The position numbers and the translations under genes were made by a program. The notes under the pieces are model-generated. The model was given only the letters and a program-made list of their open reading frames with translations. It ran no database searches and was not told where the DNA came from. Shown piece by piece: positions 17,493-25,445 of a DNA stretch of 64,000 bases; the stretch's first letter is position 1; each line of letters opens with the position of its first letter. The stretch comes from Sulfurovum sp. (GTDB lineage: Bacteria; Campylobacterota; Campylobacteria; Campylobacterales; Sulfurovaceae), in contig JAMORY010000002.1 in NCBI GenBank assembly GCA_027063305.1, positions 1-64,000 on the forward strand. Reading direction: 5' to 3'.

Positions 17493-18320
17493 TTAATGAT
17501 TGATCTGTGCTTTGAGCGTGTCGATGTGAACATCGAGATCGAACCGGTTGTTGTTCTTGAGCCGTTCGAGCTCTTTTTCAAAACGGTTTTGAACATCGTC
17601 CATCAGACTGTGCAGACGTGCTTTGGTCGACGCGTCGATATGGGCTTCATCCATTTCGGTATAGGACTCGGTGACTTTGGCGATACCGTCGATGTAGACA
17701 ATGAGGAACTTGCGTGCGACGCGTATATCTTTGGGGTCTTCTTCGATGGTTCTGAGGATCGCTTCTGCCTGTGTCAGTGCAGTGGTAAGCTTCTGGTGCA
17801 GTGTGCTGTCGTGGATCTGCTTCATGTGCTCTTTGATGGCATTCAGCTTACCCTCTGCTTCTTGAATGGTCTCCAGAACGAACTCGGCGGAGATGTCACC
17901 CAGATTTTCCAGTTTGTCCGCTTTGGGGTCGCCACCATAGTAGAGGAACCAGCCGATAACAGCGATAACGGCAAGAAAGAGCGACTTGAAAAGCCCCTCA
18001 CCGCCGGTAAGGTATGCGCTGTAGAAGGTAACGATACCAAGCAGTATACCCGCCATGCTCTTGTAGGGTGTTTTGGGTGCTTTGGCAAGGGTGCTTGCAT
18101 GATATTCCGCTTCCTGCACAAAGCCTCTCTTTGCCAGTGTGATGACCCCCATGAAGAGCAGGAAGCCTATGGTGTTGAGCGCAAAGGCTTTAATGTTGGT
18201 CTGAAAGAGTGCGATGACCACACTGAGAAAGAGCGGAAATGCAAAAAGGTAGAGGAGTATCCCTTTGGTCGCTTTGATCTCCGTGGTCTCTTTGGGTACA
18301 TAGCGTTTTGCCGATGACAT
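17493..18320 (-). CDS. XpaC-like membrane protein
   Basis: The 275-aa protein has about four transmembrane helices in its first 125 residues and a helical cytoplasmic tail. It matches the XpaC family, named for 5-bromo-4-chloroindolyl phosphate hydrolysis; a true enzymatic role is doubtful. XpaC and TelA proteins are coupled in many bacteria, and here they are joined by SPFH and zinc-ribbon partners. GGAGG lies 5 bases before the ATG, immediately after the stop of an upstream microprotein ORF. Confidence 0.75.
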   Translation of the reverse strand: MSSAKRYVPKETTEIKATKGILLYLFAFPLFLSVVIALFQTNIKAFALNTIGFLLFMGVITLAKRGFVQEAEYHASTLAKAPKTPYKSMAGILLGIVTFYSAYLTGGEGLFKSLFLAVIAVIGWFLYYGGDPKADKLENLGDISAEFVLETIQEAEGKLNAIKEHMKQIHDSTLHQKLTTALTQAEAILRTIEEDPKDIRVARKFLIVYIDGIAKVTESYTEMDEAHIDASTKARLHSLMDDVQNRFEKELERLKNNNRFDLDVHIDTLKAQINH

Positions 18321-18329
18321 GGATGCCTC

Positions 18330-18425
18330 CTAAAAGAGGTCGGCAAGCGGATACCACACCGCAAAGCCGACCGAGAAGAGCAGAAAGAGAAAACCGAACA
18401 CTTTTTTCATAGCGGGGGATAACAT
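18330..18425 (-). CDS. 31-aa single-helix membrane microprotein
   Basis: This ORF is too short for the track. It reads MLSPAMKKVFGFLF... and ends in PLADLF, a lysine pair followed by a hydrophobic stretch of about 18 residues. AGGAG lies 5 bases upstream of the ATG. Its stop codon is 9 bases before the xpaC-like start and sits next to that gene's GGAGG, so it looks like the first gene of the operon. A second in-frame ATG would give 26 aa. No family is recognised. Transmembrane microproteins often modulate larger membrane partners. Confidence 0.55.
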   Translation of the reverse strand: MLSPAMKKVFGFLFLLFSVGFAVWYPLADLF

Positions 18426-18544
18426 ACGCACTCCTCTTGATGCTTTATTTTGTAGATTGTATCATGAAATTATGAAGTAAATGTGAAAAAAAGAAAAACT
18501 AAAAGAAAGATTTTTGATAGTAGCGGTGCGTATGAAATGGTGAG

Positions 18545-18814
18545 TTAGATCACCATTTCCACATCATCATGATCTTGAAAAGATTTAAAGATACGGTCGC
18601 GTTCCGCTTCATCGGCTACTTCACATGAAGCGTTATAGCTGTGGAATTTGCCTGTTTTGGAGGCATTCCCGCTGGAGCTAAGATGCTCTTTGTCACCCAT
18701 CACCTCTTTAATGCAGGCTTTGAGCTTCTCTTTGTCTCTTCCGATAATTTTAAATCCCCAGTTTGTCGGATAGTCGATTTTGGGTTTCTCTTGTGTATTG
18801 TTGTCTAAAACCAT
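18545..18814 (-). CDS. DUF493 (YbeD-like) family protein
   Basis: The protein matches the small DUF493/YbeD family, with PTNWGFKIIGRDKEKLKACIKEVM and a closing beta strand VEMVI; the family has an ACT-like fold and unknown, probably regulatory, function. The track ORF begins at 18847, but AAAGGAG fits the ATG at 18814 (MVLDNNTQ), giving 89 aa. The serine-rich loop HLSSSGNASKTGKFHS is where other members vary. It stands alone between the XpaC operon and moaC. Confidence 0.75.
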   Translation of the reverse strand: MVLDNNTQEKPKIDYPTNWGFKIIGRDKEKLKACIKEVMGDKEHLSSSGNASKTGKFHSYNASCEVADEAERDRIFKSFQDHDDVEMVI

Positions 18815-18883
18815 AGCACACTCCTTTTCTAAACGCTTTATAATCAATATTATACACTATCTTCCCCTGAAGACGATGCAACT

Positions 18884-19357
18884 TTAGTTTCTGTTGAAGT
18901 CTCCGGATTTTCCGCCGCTTTTATGTTCGAGCTGAACGTTTCGGATGACCATCCCTTTATCGATGGCTTTAAGCATATCGTAAATGGTCAGCAGTCCGAC
19001 GCTTACACCGGTGAGTGCTTCCATCTCCACACCGGTCTTTCCTGTCAGTTTTGCCGTAACGGTGAGTTTGAAGCCCGGAAGTTCAGGGAGCTCTTCAATA
19101 TCCGTTTTGACAGAAGTGAGCATGAGTGGATGGCACATCGGAATAAGGGTGCTTGTCTGTTTTGTTCCTTGAATAGCGGCGATAACGGCTGTTTGCAGTA
19201 CGGGGCCTTTCTTGGCGGTATTGGCGACAACTGCCTCGTACGCCTCTCTTGTTACTTCAATAATACCGCTTGCTGTGGCGATACGTGTCGTGTTGTCTTT
19301 GTCCGAGACGTCGACCATTTTAGGTTTGTTCTGCTCATCTAAATGGGTAAGGTTCAT
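18884..19357 (-). CDS. moaC: cyclic pyranopterin monophosphate synthase MoaC
   Basis: MoaC completes the first step of molybdenum cofactor synthesis, turning 3',8-cyclo-7,8-dihydro-GTP into cyclic pyranopterin monophosphate. The 157-aa protein shows [14 protein letters not shown], the PMCHPLML active-site block, [19 protein letters not shown] and the C-terminal KSGGKSGDF. The cofactor would serve SoxC at 4 kb. No other moa genes lie nearby. Confidence 0.95.
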   Translation of the reverse strand: MNLTHLDEQNKPKMVDVSDKDNTTRIATASGIIEVTREAYEAVVANTAKKGPVLQTAVIAAIQGTKQTSTLIPMCHPLMLTSVKTDIEELPELPGFKLTVTAKLTGKTGVEMEALTGVSVGLLTIYDMLKAIDKGMVIRNVQLEHKSGGKSGDFNRN

Positions 19358-19461
19358 AGCGATTCCTTAAGAAGTTTTTTGCATTCTAACATAAATAGTG
19401 ACGAAAATAAATACAGCCTGACGGTAAAAAATAAAAAATGACGATAATATTTAAAAATCCA

Positions 19462-19490
19462 TTGACTTTTAACATCAAAAAGAGTAGAAT
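19462..19490 (+). promoter_or_regulatory. sigma-70-like promoter for the ccoG operon
   Basis: TTGACT and TAGAAT are separated by 17 bases and lie just upstream of the recombinase-like gene. This is one of the better -35/-10 pairs in the window. Confidence 0.6.
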
Positions 19491-19514
19491 TAGTTCAAAT
19501 GAGAAAGGAGAATG

Positions 19515-20168
19515 ATGACCTATGCATACTTAAGACAGATGCCAAGCTTTAGTACTCTGTCCGAACAGCAGCGGAACATTCTCTCTTTTGCATTGACACA
19601 AGGACTGCATATCGACAAAGAGGTGATCGAGTACAGCACGAAGAATCGTCCGATCGAGGAGCGTGAGGAGTTTGAAAAGTTCCTGCGAAGCCTTGAGAAC
19701 GGCGATACGATCGTGGTGGAGCACTTGGCGATCCTCAGTGACGTGGTAGAGGAGATCGTGAAGGTGATCAACTGTATGTTGAGCCGAGGGATCACTCTGT
19801 ATGTTGCAGGGTCGAGAGCGGCTGTAAGGAAGGAGACCCCACTAGTCGAGGTATTCCCTCTGTTGAATGACCTTAGAGAGGCGCAAAAGGCCAAAACAGG
19901 TCAGATCGGCCGTCCGAAAGGAAGCCGCTCCTCCTCTAAGTTCGATGTCCATCAAGCCCGTATCATTGAATTGCTCAAAGAGGGCTTGAGCGTAAGTGCG
20001 ATCGCAAGAGAGTTGAATGTAAGCCGGAGTTCGCTGAAGGACTATATCGAGTCACGCGGCATTCGGGAACTGGTGAATGGATCATGGATGGAGATCGTCT
20101 CTCCGCAACAGATCACAGGTGTGGACAATACGGTATTGATCTGTCCATTTGAACAAGAGAAACATTAA
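19515..20168 (+). CDS. catalytically dead serine-recombinase-like DNA-binding protein
   Basis: The protein (about 217 aa) has a resolvase-like N-terminal domain and a Hin-type helix-turn-helix (IIELLKEGLSVSAIARELNVSRSSLKDYI, about 155-185). Active-site positions are changed: the usual Y-x-R-V-S start reads YLRQM, so the nucleophilic serine is replaced, and the usual D-R-x-x-R motif after the GD turn reads LAILSD. It therefore probably cannot recombine DNA and may act as a regulator. It sits 20 bases before ccoG in the same direction. Two ATGs (19512, 19515) are possible; the ribosome binding site fits the second better. Confidence 0.65.
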   Translation: MTYAYLRQMPSFSTLSEQQRNILSFALTQGLHIDKEVIEYSTKNRPIEEREEFEKFLRSLENGDTIVVEHLAILSDVVEEIVKVINCMLSRGITLYVAGSRAAVRKETPLVEVFPLLNDLREAQKAKTGQIGRPKGSRSSSKFDVHQARIIELLKEGLSVSAIARELNVSRSSLKDYIESRGIRELVNGSWMEIVSPQQITGVDNTVLICPFEQEKH

Positions 20169-20188
20169 AACCAAAAGAAAGGAAAACG

Positions 20189-21655
20189 ATGGAAACGACA
20201 GTGGAAGTTGAAGAGAAGAAGCCGAAGAAGAACATGGCTAAAGAGTATTTGAAGGGGTGGATCCCGTATCGAATTAAGCGTTACTGGATGTATGTAGCGA
20301 TCACGATCTTTGCATTGGTGATGCCGTGGATCAAGATCAACGGAAATCATTTGTTCCTATTGAGCTTCGACCATAAAAAATTACACCTTGCGGGTGTGGC
20401 ATTTGATATGCAAGAGCTCTATTTGATGCCATTCTTGCTGATGTTGCTCTTCCTTGGTATTTTTGCCGTAACGGCAGTGGGTGGTAGAGCATGGTGTGGA
20501 TGGGCTTGTCCTCAGACGATCTTCCGTGTGATCTACAGAGACCTTATCGAGACTAAATTGCTAGGACTTCGTAAGCGTATCAAGAACAAACAGAAAGAGC
20601 CTGACTACTCCAAGCCTGAGAATCAGGTGAAACGTTTGATCGCCATTGCGATCTGGTTTGTCCTTTCGCTTATCGCTGCTGCGGACTTTATGTGGTTCTT
20701 CGTACCGCCAGAAGAGTTCTTCCAGTATCTACAGAACCCTTCCGAGCATATGGTGATGATCGGGTTCGTTGTGGGAGTATCGCTCTTCTTGGTTGCGGAT
20801 GTTGTCTTCATTAAAGAGAACTTCTGTATTTATATCTGTCCCTACAGCCGTGTTCAGTCGGTACTTTACGATGATGATACGCTTATGGCGATCTACGATC
20901 CGATCCGTGGTGGTGAGATCTATGAGGGGCATGGACCTGATAGACATAAGAAGTATAATAAGCAAAAAGAGCTGCTTGCGGATAACCCTAATGCCGAGTG
21001 TACGACCTGTGAGAGCTGTGTGACGGTCTGTCCTACGCATATCGATATCCGTAAGGGACTGCAGCTTGAGTGTATCAACTGTCTTGAGTGTGTGGATGCC
21101 TGTACACAAGTTATGGGTGCGCTTGGTAAACCGAGCCTTGTTCAGTGGTCAAGTGTGATCGAGACGGAAAAACATGAAAGAAAGACCAAGATCTTCAGAC
21201 CGAAGGTCATTGCGTACTTTACCGTACTTGCGATCGTACTTGTCTCTCTCTTTGTCATGGGAAGCAAGAAAGAGCATATGTTGCTGAACATCAACAAAAC
21301 GACCAGACTCTATAAAGTGTTGGATGATGGAAGTGTTGAGAACGACTACGTATTCTTGTTCGCCAATACCGATCAGAAGAAACATACATACTACTTTGAG
21401 ATCGAAGGTGACCTTAAAGACAAGATCCAGATCGTCAGACCTAAAGAGCCGTTTAGTATCGCTCCGGGTAAAAAACGTAAAAAGGTCGTTGTTCTTAGAG
21501 CGGTTGAGCAACTTGCGAACAATACGAGAAAAGATGTGCCGATCCCGGTTACGATCAAAGCATATGCCTTGGATGACAAGAAAAAGATCGCCGTTATCAG
21601 ACATACCGTATTTGTCTATCCGCGTGCCGATCAGCTGAAGAAAAAGTCGAAATAA
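20189..21655 (+). CDS. ccoG: cytochrome c oxidase accessory protein CcoG
   Basis: CcoG (RdxA/FixG) is a membrane iron-sulfur protein that helps copper delivery to cbb3-type cytochrome oxidase. The 488-aa protein has membrane helices near residues 35-55, 75-95, 155-175 and 190-210. The GRAWCGWACPQT block follows the second helix. Two ferredoxin-type clusters lie near 270-305 (CTTCESCVTVCP and CINCLECVDAC). A further helix (about 335-355) precedes an immunoglobulin-like C-terminal domain. The structural cco genes are not in the window. It is flanked by the recombinase-like gene and a flavoprotein, likely one operon. Confidence 0.93.
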   Translation: METTVEVEEKKPKKNMAKEYLKGWIPYRIKRYWMYVAITIFALVMPWIKINGNHLFLLSFDHKKLHLAGVAFDMQELYLMPFLLMLLFLGIFAVTAVGGRAWCGWACPQTIFRVIYRDLIETKLLGLRKRIKNKQKEPDYSKPENQVKRLIAIAIWFVLSLIAAADFMWFFVPPEEFFQYLQNPSEHMVMIGFVVGVSLFLVADVVFIKENFCIYICPYSRVQSVLYDDDTLMAIYDPIRGGEIYEGHGPDRHKKYNKQKELLADNPNAECTTCESCVTVCPTHIDIRKGLQLECINCLECVDACTQVMGALGKPSLVQWSSVIETEKHERKTKIFRPKVIAYFTVLAIVLVSLFVMGSKKEHMLLNINKTTRLYKVLDDGSVENDYVFLFANTDQKKHTYYFEIEGDLKDKIQIVRPKEPFSIAPGKKRKKVVVLRAVEQLANNTRKDVPIPVTIKAYALDDKKKIAVIRHTVFVYPRADQLKKKSK

Positions 21656-21673
21656 GAAAGGAGTTGTGAACGA

Positions 21674-22843
21674 ATGAAAAAAGTATTGGTCCTAGGAGGA
21701 GGGTTCGCCGGTGTGGAAGCGGCGATCTTCCTTCGTAAACATGATCTTGATGTGACACTGGTCAGTGACAGAGACTATTTCTATATCTATCCGACCTCTA
21801 TCTGGATCCCGACAGGGGATGCGACACGTGAAGATGTGAGCGTTCCGTTGGCGGACCTTGCATTCAAGCATGGGTTTGAGCTGATTGTCGACCCTGTAAC
21901 TGCATTCGATGCATCAGCAAAGAGAGTAACGCTTGAGAGCGGACGTGTACTGGACGAGTATGAATATATTGTCGTTGCACTCGGACAGGATAAGATCCAG
22001 ATCGAGGGTATGGATCATACGCTCTCTATCTGCGGTAAACCCGAAGAAGCAACCCAGATGTACGAGCGTTTGAATGCATTGGTAGAGAAGGGAAGCGGAA
22101 AGATCGCTATGGGATTTGGCGGAAATCCGCATGATTCCTCTGCCGTACGTGGCGGCCCGGCATTCGAAGTGCTCTTTAACGTACACAACTTCTTGAAGAA
22201 AAAAGGCTTGCGTGACAAGTTCGAGCTGACATTCTTCGCACCGATGGAGAAGCCGGGTCAAAAAATGGGTGACAAGGCCTTGGTGATGATGGATAAGATG
22301 TTCGCTATGACCGATATCAAGAAGAAGGTCGGAAGCAAGATCGTCTCATTTGATGCCGAAGGTGTCAACTTTGAAGACGGTACGAAGCTTGAGTCTGACC
22401 TGACCATGTTCATTTCGGCGGGAACGGGACATAAGATACTCAGAGAGTCCGGACTTCCGTTGAGTGAAGCGGGATTTGTCGTAACGGACTACTACAATGA
22501 GATCGAAGGTTTCGAAGGGATCTACGTCATCGGTGACAGTGTATCACTTATGGGGCCTGAGTGGAGAGCGAAGCAAGGACACGTGGCTGAGGTGATGGCA
22601 CGAAACGTCGCTTATAACATCTTCCAGAAGATGCAGCGTATCGATTCCAAGCAAAGCTATGAGCATCACCTGAACATTCTGTGTGTGATGGACATCGGGA
22701 ACGGTGCGGCATTTGTCTACCGTGACAACAAACGCGGTTTGATGATCCCGATGCCGGTGATCGGACACTGGATGAAACAGGGTTGGGGCTGGTACTGCAA
22801 AAACTCCAAACTAGACAAAATCCCAAGACTACCTGGGATGTGA
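21674..22843 (+). CDS. FAD-dependent oxidoreductase, SQR/NDH-2-like
   Basis: The 389-aa flavoprotein starts with the dinucleotide-binding loop VLVLGGGFAGVEAA and has the second FAD motif EGIYVIGDSVSLMGP near residue 285. This is the fold of sulfide:quinone oxidoreductases and type II NADH dehydrogenases. The two cysteines visible, in SICGKPEEA and ILCVMDIG, might correspond to the redox pair of some SQR types, but spacing cannot be judged without alignment. The C-terminus (PVIGHWMKQGWGWYCKNSKL) is amphipathic and may bind the membrane. It follows ccoG by 18 bases with a strong AAGGAG. Confidence 0.7.
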   Translation: MKKVLVLGGGFAGVEAAIFLRKHDLDVTLVSDRDYFYIYPTSIWIPTGDATREDVSVPLADLAFKHGFELIVDPVTAFDASAKRVTLESGRVLDEYEYIVVALGQDKIQIEGMDHTLSICGKPEEATQMYERLNALVEKGSGKIAMGFGGNPHDSSAVRGGPAFEVLFNVHNFLKKKGLRDKFELTFFAPMEKPGQKMGDKALVMMDKMFAMTDIKKKVGSKIVSFDAEGVNFEDGTKLESDLTMFISAGTGHKILRESGLPLSEAGFVVTDYYNEIEGFEGIYVIGDSVSLMGPEWRAKQGHVAEVMARNVAYNIFQKMQRIDSKQSYEHHLNILCVMDIGNGAAFVYRDNKRGLMIPMPVIGHWMKQGWGWYCKNSKLDKIPRLPGM

Positions 22844-22847
22844 GAAC

Positions 22848-22954
22848 CGTAAAGCAAACGACACCTGCGTGTCGTTTGTAGGTTCGAAACCGGAGCGGTC
22901 ATAGCGAAGCGGAGCCGTGGAGGCCGGGAGATCGTAAAGCAAACGATACCTGCG
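22848..22954 (+). repeat. direct repeat with internal hairpin
   Basis: A 22-base unit (CGTAAAGCAAACGAYACCTGCG) occurs at 22848-22869 and again at 22933-22954 with one mismatch. The first copy is followed by GTGTCGTTTG, forming a perfect 10-bp stem (22855-22864/22869-22878) with a CTGC loop; the second copy lacks the pairing arm. The hairpin may end the ccoG operon. The GC-rich spacer differs in composition from its surroundings. Confidence 0.6.
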
Positions 22955-23063
22955 GGTAGAATATAGATTTATTTTATAGATATTTGTATTTATTATAAAA
23001 GTTATAAGCACGACTTCAACTAATCAAGTTACAATTCCAAAAAAACAATAAAGGCTACTATAG

Positions 23064-23453
23064 ATGAAACAGATCACAGTAATGGAAAAATATCCGGTAT
23101 ATACACTACGTATTGAGAAGAGTGATACAGAGTATCAGTCGGTCGATGAGATCATGACCTACTTTAAAGTACAAGTGGATCTTCATCCGATCGCAACCTA
23201 TATCGGAGAGTTTGACCACTATGCGCACACCTCTTCTCTTGAAGTGGGTGAGATCGCAGACGATATCAAAGCAGCGAAGAACTTTATCTGCTGTTTCGGT
23301 AAGGCATTGCCAAAACCTGAAGTTATGGCGGTTCGTCCAAGAGCGATCGGTGTGGCGGAGTTGGAAGATGCATTTGTCGTCAGCTTTATGGAAGCACCGA
23401 ATCCTGATGCGAACAAAGCGATGGAGCAGTGGGTCAAAGGTCTGCTCAAATAA
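23064..23453 (+). CDS. conserved hypothetical protein, 129 aa
   Basis: This small soluble protein has no signal peptide. It shows FDHYAHT in the first half, an ICCFGKALP strand and RPRAIGVAELEDAFVVSFMEAPNPDAN near the end. It resembles an uncharacterised family of sulfur-oxidising Campylobacterota, possibly the one catalogued as DUF6858, though I am not certain. Histidines and the paired cysteines in ICCF could bind metal or a thiol. It lies alone between a repeat region and a terminator. Confidence 0.6.
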   Translation: MKQITVMEKYPVYTLRIEKSDTEYQSVDEIMTYFKVQVDLHPIATYIGEFDHYAHTSSLEVGEIADDIKAAKNFICCFGKALPKPEVMAVRPRAIGVAELEDAFVVSFMEAPNPDANKAMEQWVKGLLK

Positions 23454-23457
23454 TGTA

Positions 23458-23490
23458 GAAGCGGGGCACTCCCGCTTCACCTTCTTTTCT
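23458..23490 (+). terminator. rho-independent terminator
   Basis: GAAGCGGG and CCCGCTTC make an 8-bp GC-rich stem with a 5-nt loop right after the 129-aa gene, followed by a T-rich run. Confidence 0.8.
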
Positions 23491-23688
23491 CTTTTTATTC
23501 AAAATCTCTCTTTTTATCATACTGTTACTAAAATGCACATATACTATAGGGCTCACGCTATATAGGGTATTTGTTATAGATAAATGAGATAATATCTGTA
23601 CAAAATTACACAATTTTTTCTAATTAAGACTAATTTTATCCTATTTAAGTCATAATGCGGTTATCAAAAATTAATTAAAGGATATTAA

Positions 23689-24210
23689 ATGGCAACAGTA
23701 ACATTTAAAAATGACATCGTATGTAACCTCGCAGGAAATGAAGTAAACGTTGGAGATACAGCTCCGGAAGTAACAGTAGTAAACTGCGATCCAATGCTTC
23801 AAGATGAAAAAGTAGGTGGAGAAGGTCAAGTTCAACTTGTAGTAGCAGTACCTTCACTTGACACTGGTGTATGTGATGCAGAAACAAGAAGATTCAACCA
23901 AGAGGCAGCAGGTCTTGAAGGTGTTGAAGTGATCACTGTATCTATGGACCTTCCATTCGCAGCGGCAAGATGGTGTGGTGCGGCAGGTATCGAGAATCTA
24001 AAAGTATGTTCAGACTTTAGAAACAAAGACTTCGGTAACGCTTACGGTGTACTTTTGGCTGACGGACCACTTGCCGGTGTACTTGCAAGAGTGATCTTCG
24101 TTATCGGTAAAGACGGAAAAGTTGTATATAAGCAAGTTGTTCCGGAGATCACAGAAGAACCAAACTACGAAGAAGCGATCGAAGCTGCAAAAGCTGCTGC
24201 AAACGCGTAA
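23689..24210 (+). CDS. tpx: thiol peroxidase Tpx
   Basis: Tpx is an atypical 2-Cys peroxiredoxin that reduces hydrogen peroxide and alkyl hydroperoxides with electrons from thioredoxin. The 173-aa protein carries the peroxidatic Cys62 in PSLDTGVCDAETRRF and the resolving Cys96 in RWCGAAG, matching E. coli Cys61 and Cys95. The DNA upstream is AT-rich and the ribosome binding site AAAGGA is strong. A UUCG hairpin follows, so it is monocistronic. Its codon use looks optimised, as expected for an abundant protein. Confidence 0.93.
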   Translation: MATVTFKNDIVCNLAGNEVNVGDTAPEVTVVNCDPMLQDEKVGGEGQVQLVVAVPSLDTGVCDAETRRFNQEAAGLEGVEVITVSMDLPFAAARWCGAAGIENLKVCSDFRNKDFGNAYGVLLADGPLAGVLARVIFVIGKDGKVVYKQVVPEITEEPNYEEAIEAAKAAANA

Positions 24211-24217
24211 TTCTTCT

Positions 24218-24237
24218 TCGAGGCCTTCGGGCTTCGA
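24218..24237 (+). terminator. UUCG-capped terminator after tpx
   Basis: TCGAGGCC and GGCTTCGA pair (one G-T wobble) around a TTCG tetraloop, 8 bases after the tpx stop, with a pyrimidine-rich run after it. Confidence 0.75.
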
Positions 24238-24347
24238 GCTTCATCTATCTTCCCCTTTCTTTCTATTTCATTCATCCTTAGTGTGACATAATTCAATTTT
24301 TGCTAAAATCCTTTTATATGCAAGATCACGTTATATAAGGAAACACT

Positions 24348-24734
24348 ATTAGATATACACAAAAGCAGATAGACAAATACAATCGTCAAAAATATATTAC
24401 AGAGCTTGAAAAGATCAGCAAGAACCTTTTTCGGATGCTTCGTGACGCTACAGTGACTTCTCAACAATTTTCGGTAAAATTTGAACAGCTTAAGCAGAAG
24501 TTCGATGAGAGGGAGAGCGTTCATCTTGATTCTGAGTACCATCATCAGTTAAAGTCATACATTGAACGTCTATATCGCGATACTGTACATGATGAGAATT
24601 TCAATGATAAGCAACTTGACGATATACGAGAAGCGGAGATGAGTAACCTCAATCGTTTGCAAAAGCTAAAAAATGCGACATCCTATAAGAAAGAGAAGCA
24701 TAGATCCAAATCCCAGAATGAAGATTGGGGTTGA
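24348..24734 (+). CDS. coiled-coil hypothetical protein, apparent AUU start
   Basis: The track gives only a 99-aa ORF from an internal ATG at 24435. The frame stays open back to 24339 and reads as convincing helical protein. AAGGA at 24337-24341 lies 6 bases before an ATT codon at 24348, giving 128 aa. No ATG, GTG or TTG occurs in frame between them, and the internal ATG has no ribosome binding site. The product is charged, rich in E, K, Q and R, with heptad-like leucine spacing, and has no signal peptide. No family is recognised. It is followed after 25 bases by the lipoprotein transpeptidase gene. Confidence 0.5.
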   Translation: MRYTQKQIDKYNRQKYITELEKISKNLFRMLRDATVTSQQFSVKFEQLKQKFDERESVHLDSEYHHQLKSYIERLYRDTVHDENFNDKQLDDIREAEMSNLNRLQKLKNATSYKKEKHRSKSQNEDWG

Positions 24735-24759
24735 AACACATATAAAGGACAGATATATT

Positions 24760-25356
24760 ATGAAATGGTATTTAAGTTTATTGACAATGGTCATCGGTTT
24801 TTTATTGATGATGACAGGGTGTGAGAAAGAACCGACCTATACGGGGAAAGCAGATCATACGCCTTATGACATCAAACAGTGTCTGCGTGAGCTCTCTACG
24901 GGTGCGGAGTTCCGCGAAGATCAGCGTATTGATCGTTTGGTCGCTTATAAATCAAGACGTATTCTTGAAGGATATAGAGATGGGAAAAAGGTCTTTGAAT
25001 CCCGCATGTCCCTAGGAAAGAACGGGGATAAGGGGAACAAGATCCAAGCAGGAGACTACCGAACACCTGAGGGAAGCTATACGATCGTACGTAAAAAGTG
25101 TGATCCAAGACTCTATCGCTCTTTGATGATCTCCTATCCGAATAAAGAGGATATCGCACGTGCAAAAGCTAGAGGTGTGAAACCGGGAGGCTACATTACG
25201 ATCCACGGTCAACCTAAATGGAATGCCGACGGAAGAGGTGATGCATATACGCTTGCACACGATTGGACGGAAGGATGTATGGCCGTACCGAATAAAAAAA
25301 TGGCGCTACTTTGGGCAGGGGTAAAGAATGGAGTTCCGATCACGATCCATCCATAA
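24760..25356 (+). CDS. L,D-transpeptidase lipoprotein (YkuD domain)
   Basis: The track start at 24673 is too early; AAAGGA at 24744-24749 fits the ATG at 24760 (MKWYLSLL), giving 198 aa. The lipobox LMMTGC makes Cys20 or Cys21 the lipidated residue. A YkuD catalytic domain follows, with MSLGKNGDKGNKIQAGDYRTPEGSY at the start, the conserved histidine in ITIHGQP and the active-site segment HDWTEGCMAVPN, with cysteine as nucleophile. Such enzymes cross-link peptidoglycan or trim it to set cell shape in Campylobacterota. A second YkuD protein lies at 33.5 kb. Confidence 0.85.
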   Translation: MKWYLSLLTMVIGFLLMMTGCEKEPTYTGKADHTPYDIKQCLRELSTGAEFREDQRIDRLVAYKSRRILEGYRDGKKVFESRMSLGKNGDKGNKIQAGDYRTPEGSYTIVRKKCDPRLYRSLMISYPNKEDIARAKARGVKPGGYITIHGQPKWNADGRGDAYTLAHDWTEGCMAVPNKKMALLWAGVKNGVPITIHP

Positions 25357-25399
25357 GGTATGAAAGAAGTAATACAATTTAGCTAAAATTGAGAAATGT

Positions 25400-25405
25400 T
25401 ATAAT
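25400..25405 (+). promoter_or_regulatory. -10 element before the DUF1566 gene
   Basis: TATAAT lies about 40 bases before the start codon at 25446, in the 89-base gap after the transpeptidase gene. Confidence 0.4.
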
Positions 25406-25445
25406 ATGATATTGAATAATATTGGGCAGAACAAAGGAGAAGTCT

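Noticed and set aside
16821-18317. 498-aa plus-strand ORF
   Set aside because: It lies antisense to the TelA-like and XpaC-like genes, which have clear families and ribosome binding sites; its residues are a repetitive shadow of their codons.
22878-22900. tRNA-like GGTTCGAAAC T-loop sequence
   Set aside because: The flanking bases do not pair into a T stem and no acceptor or anticodon arms are found; it belongs to the repeat region.
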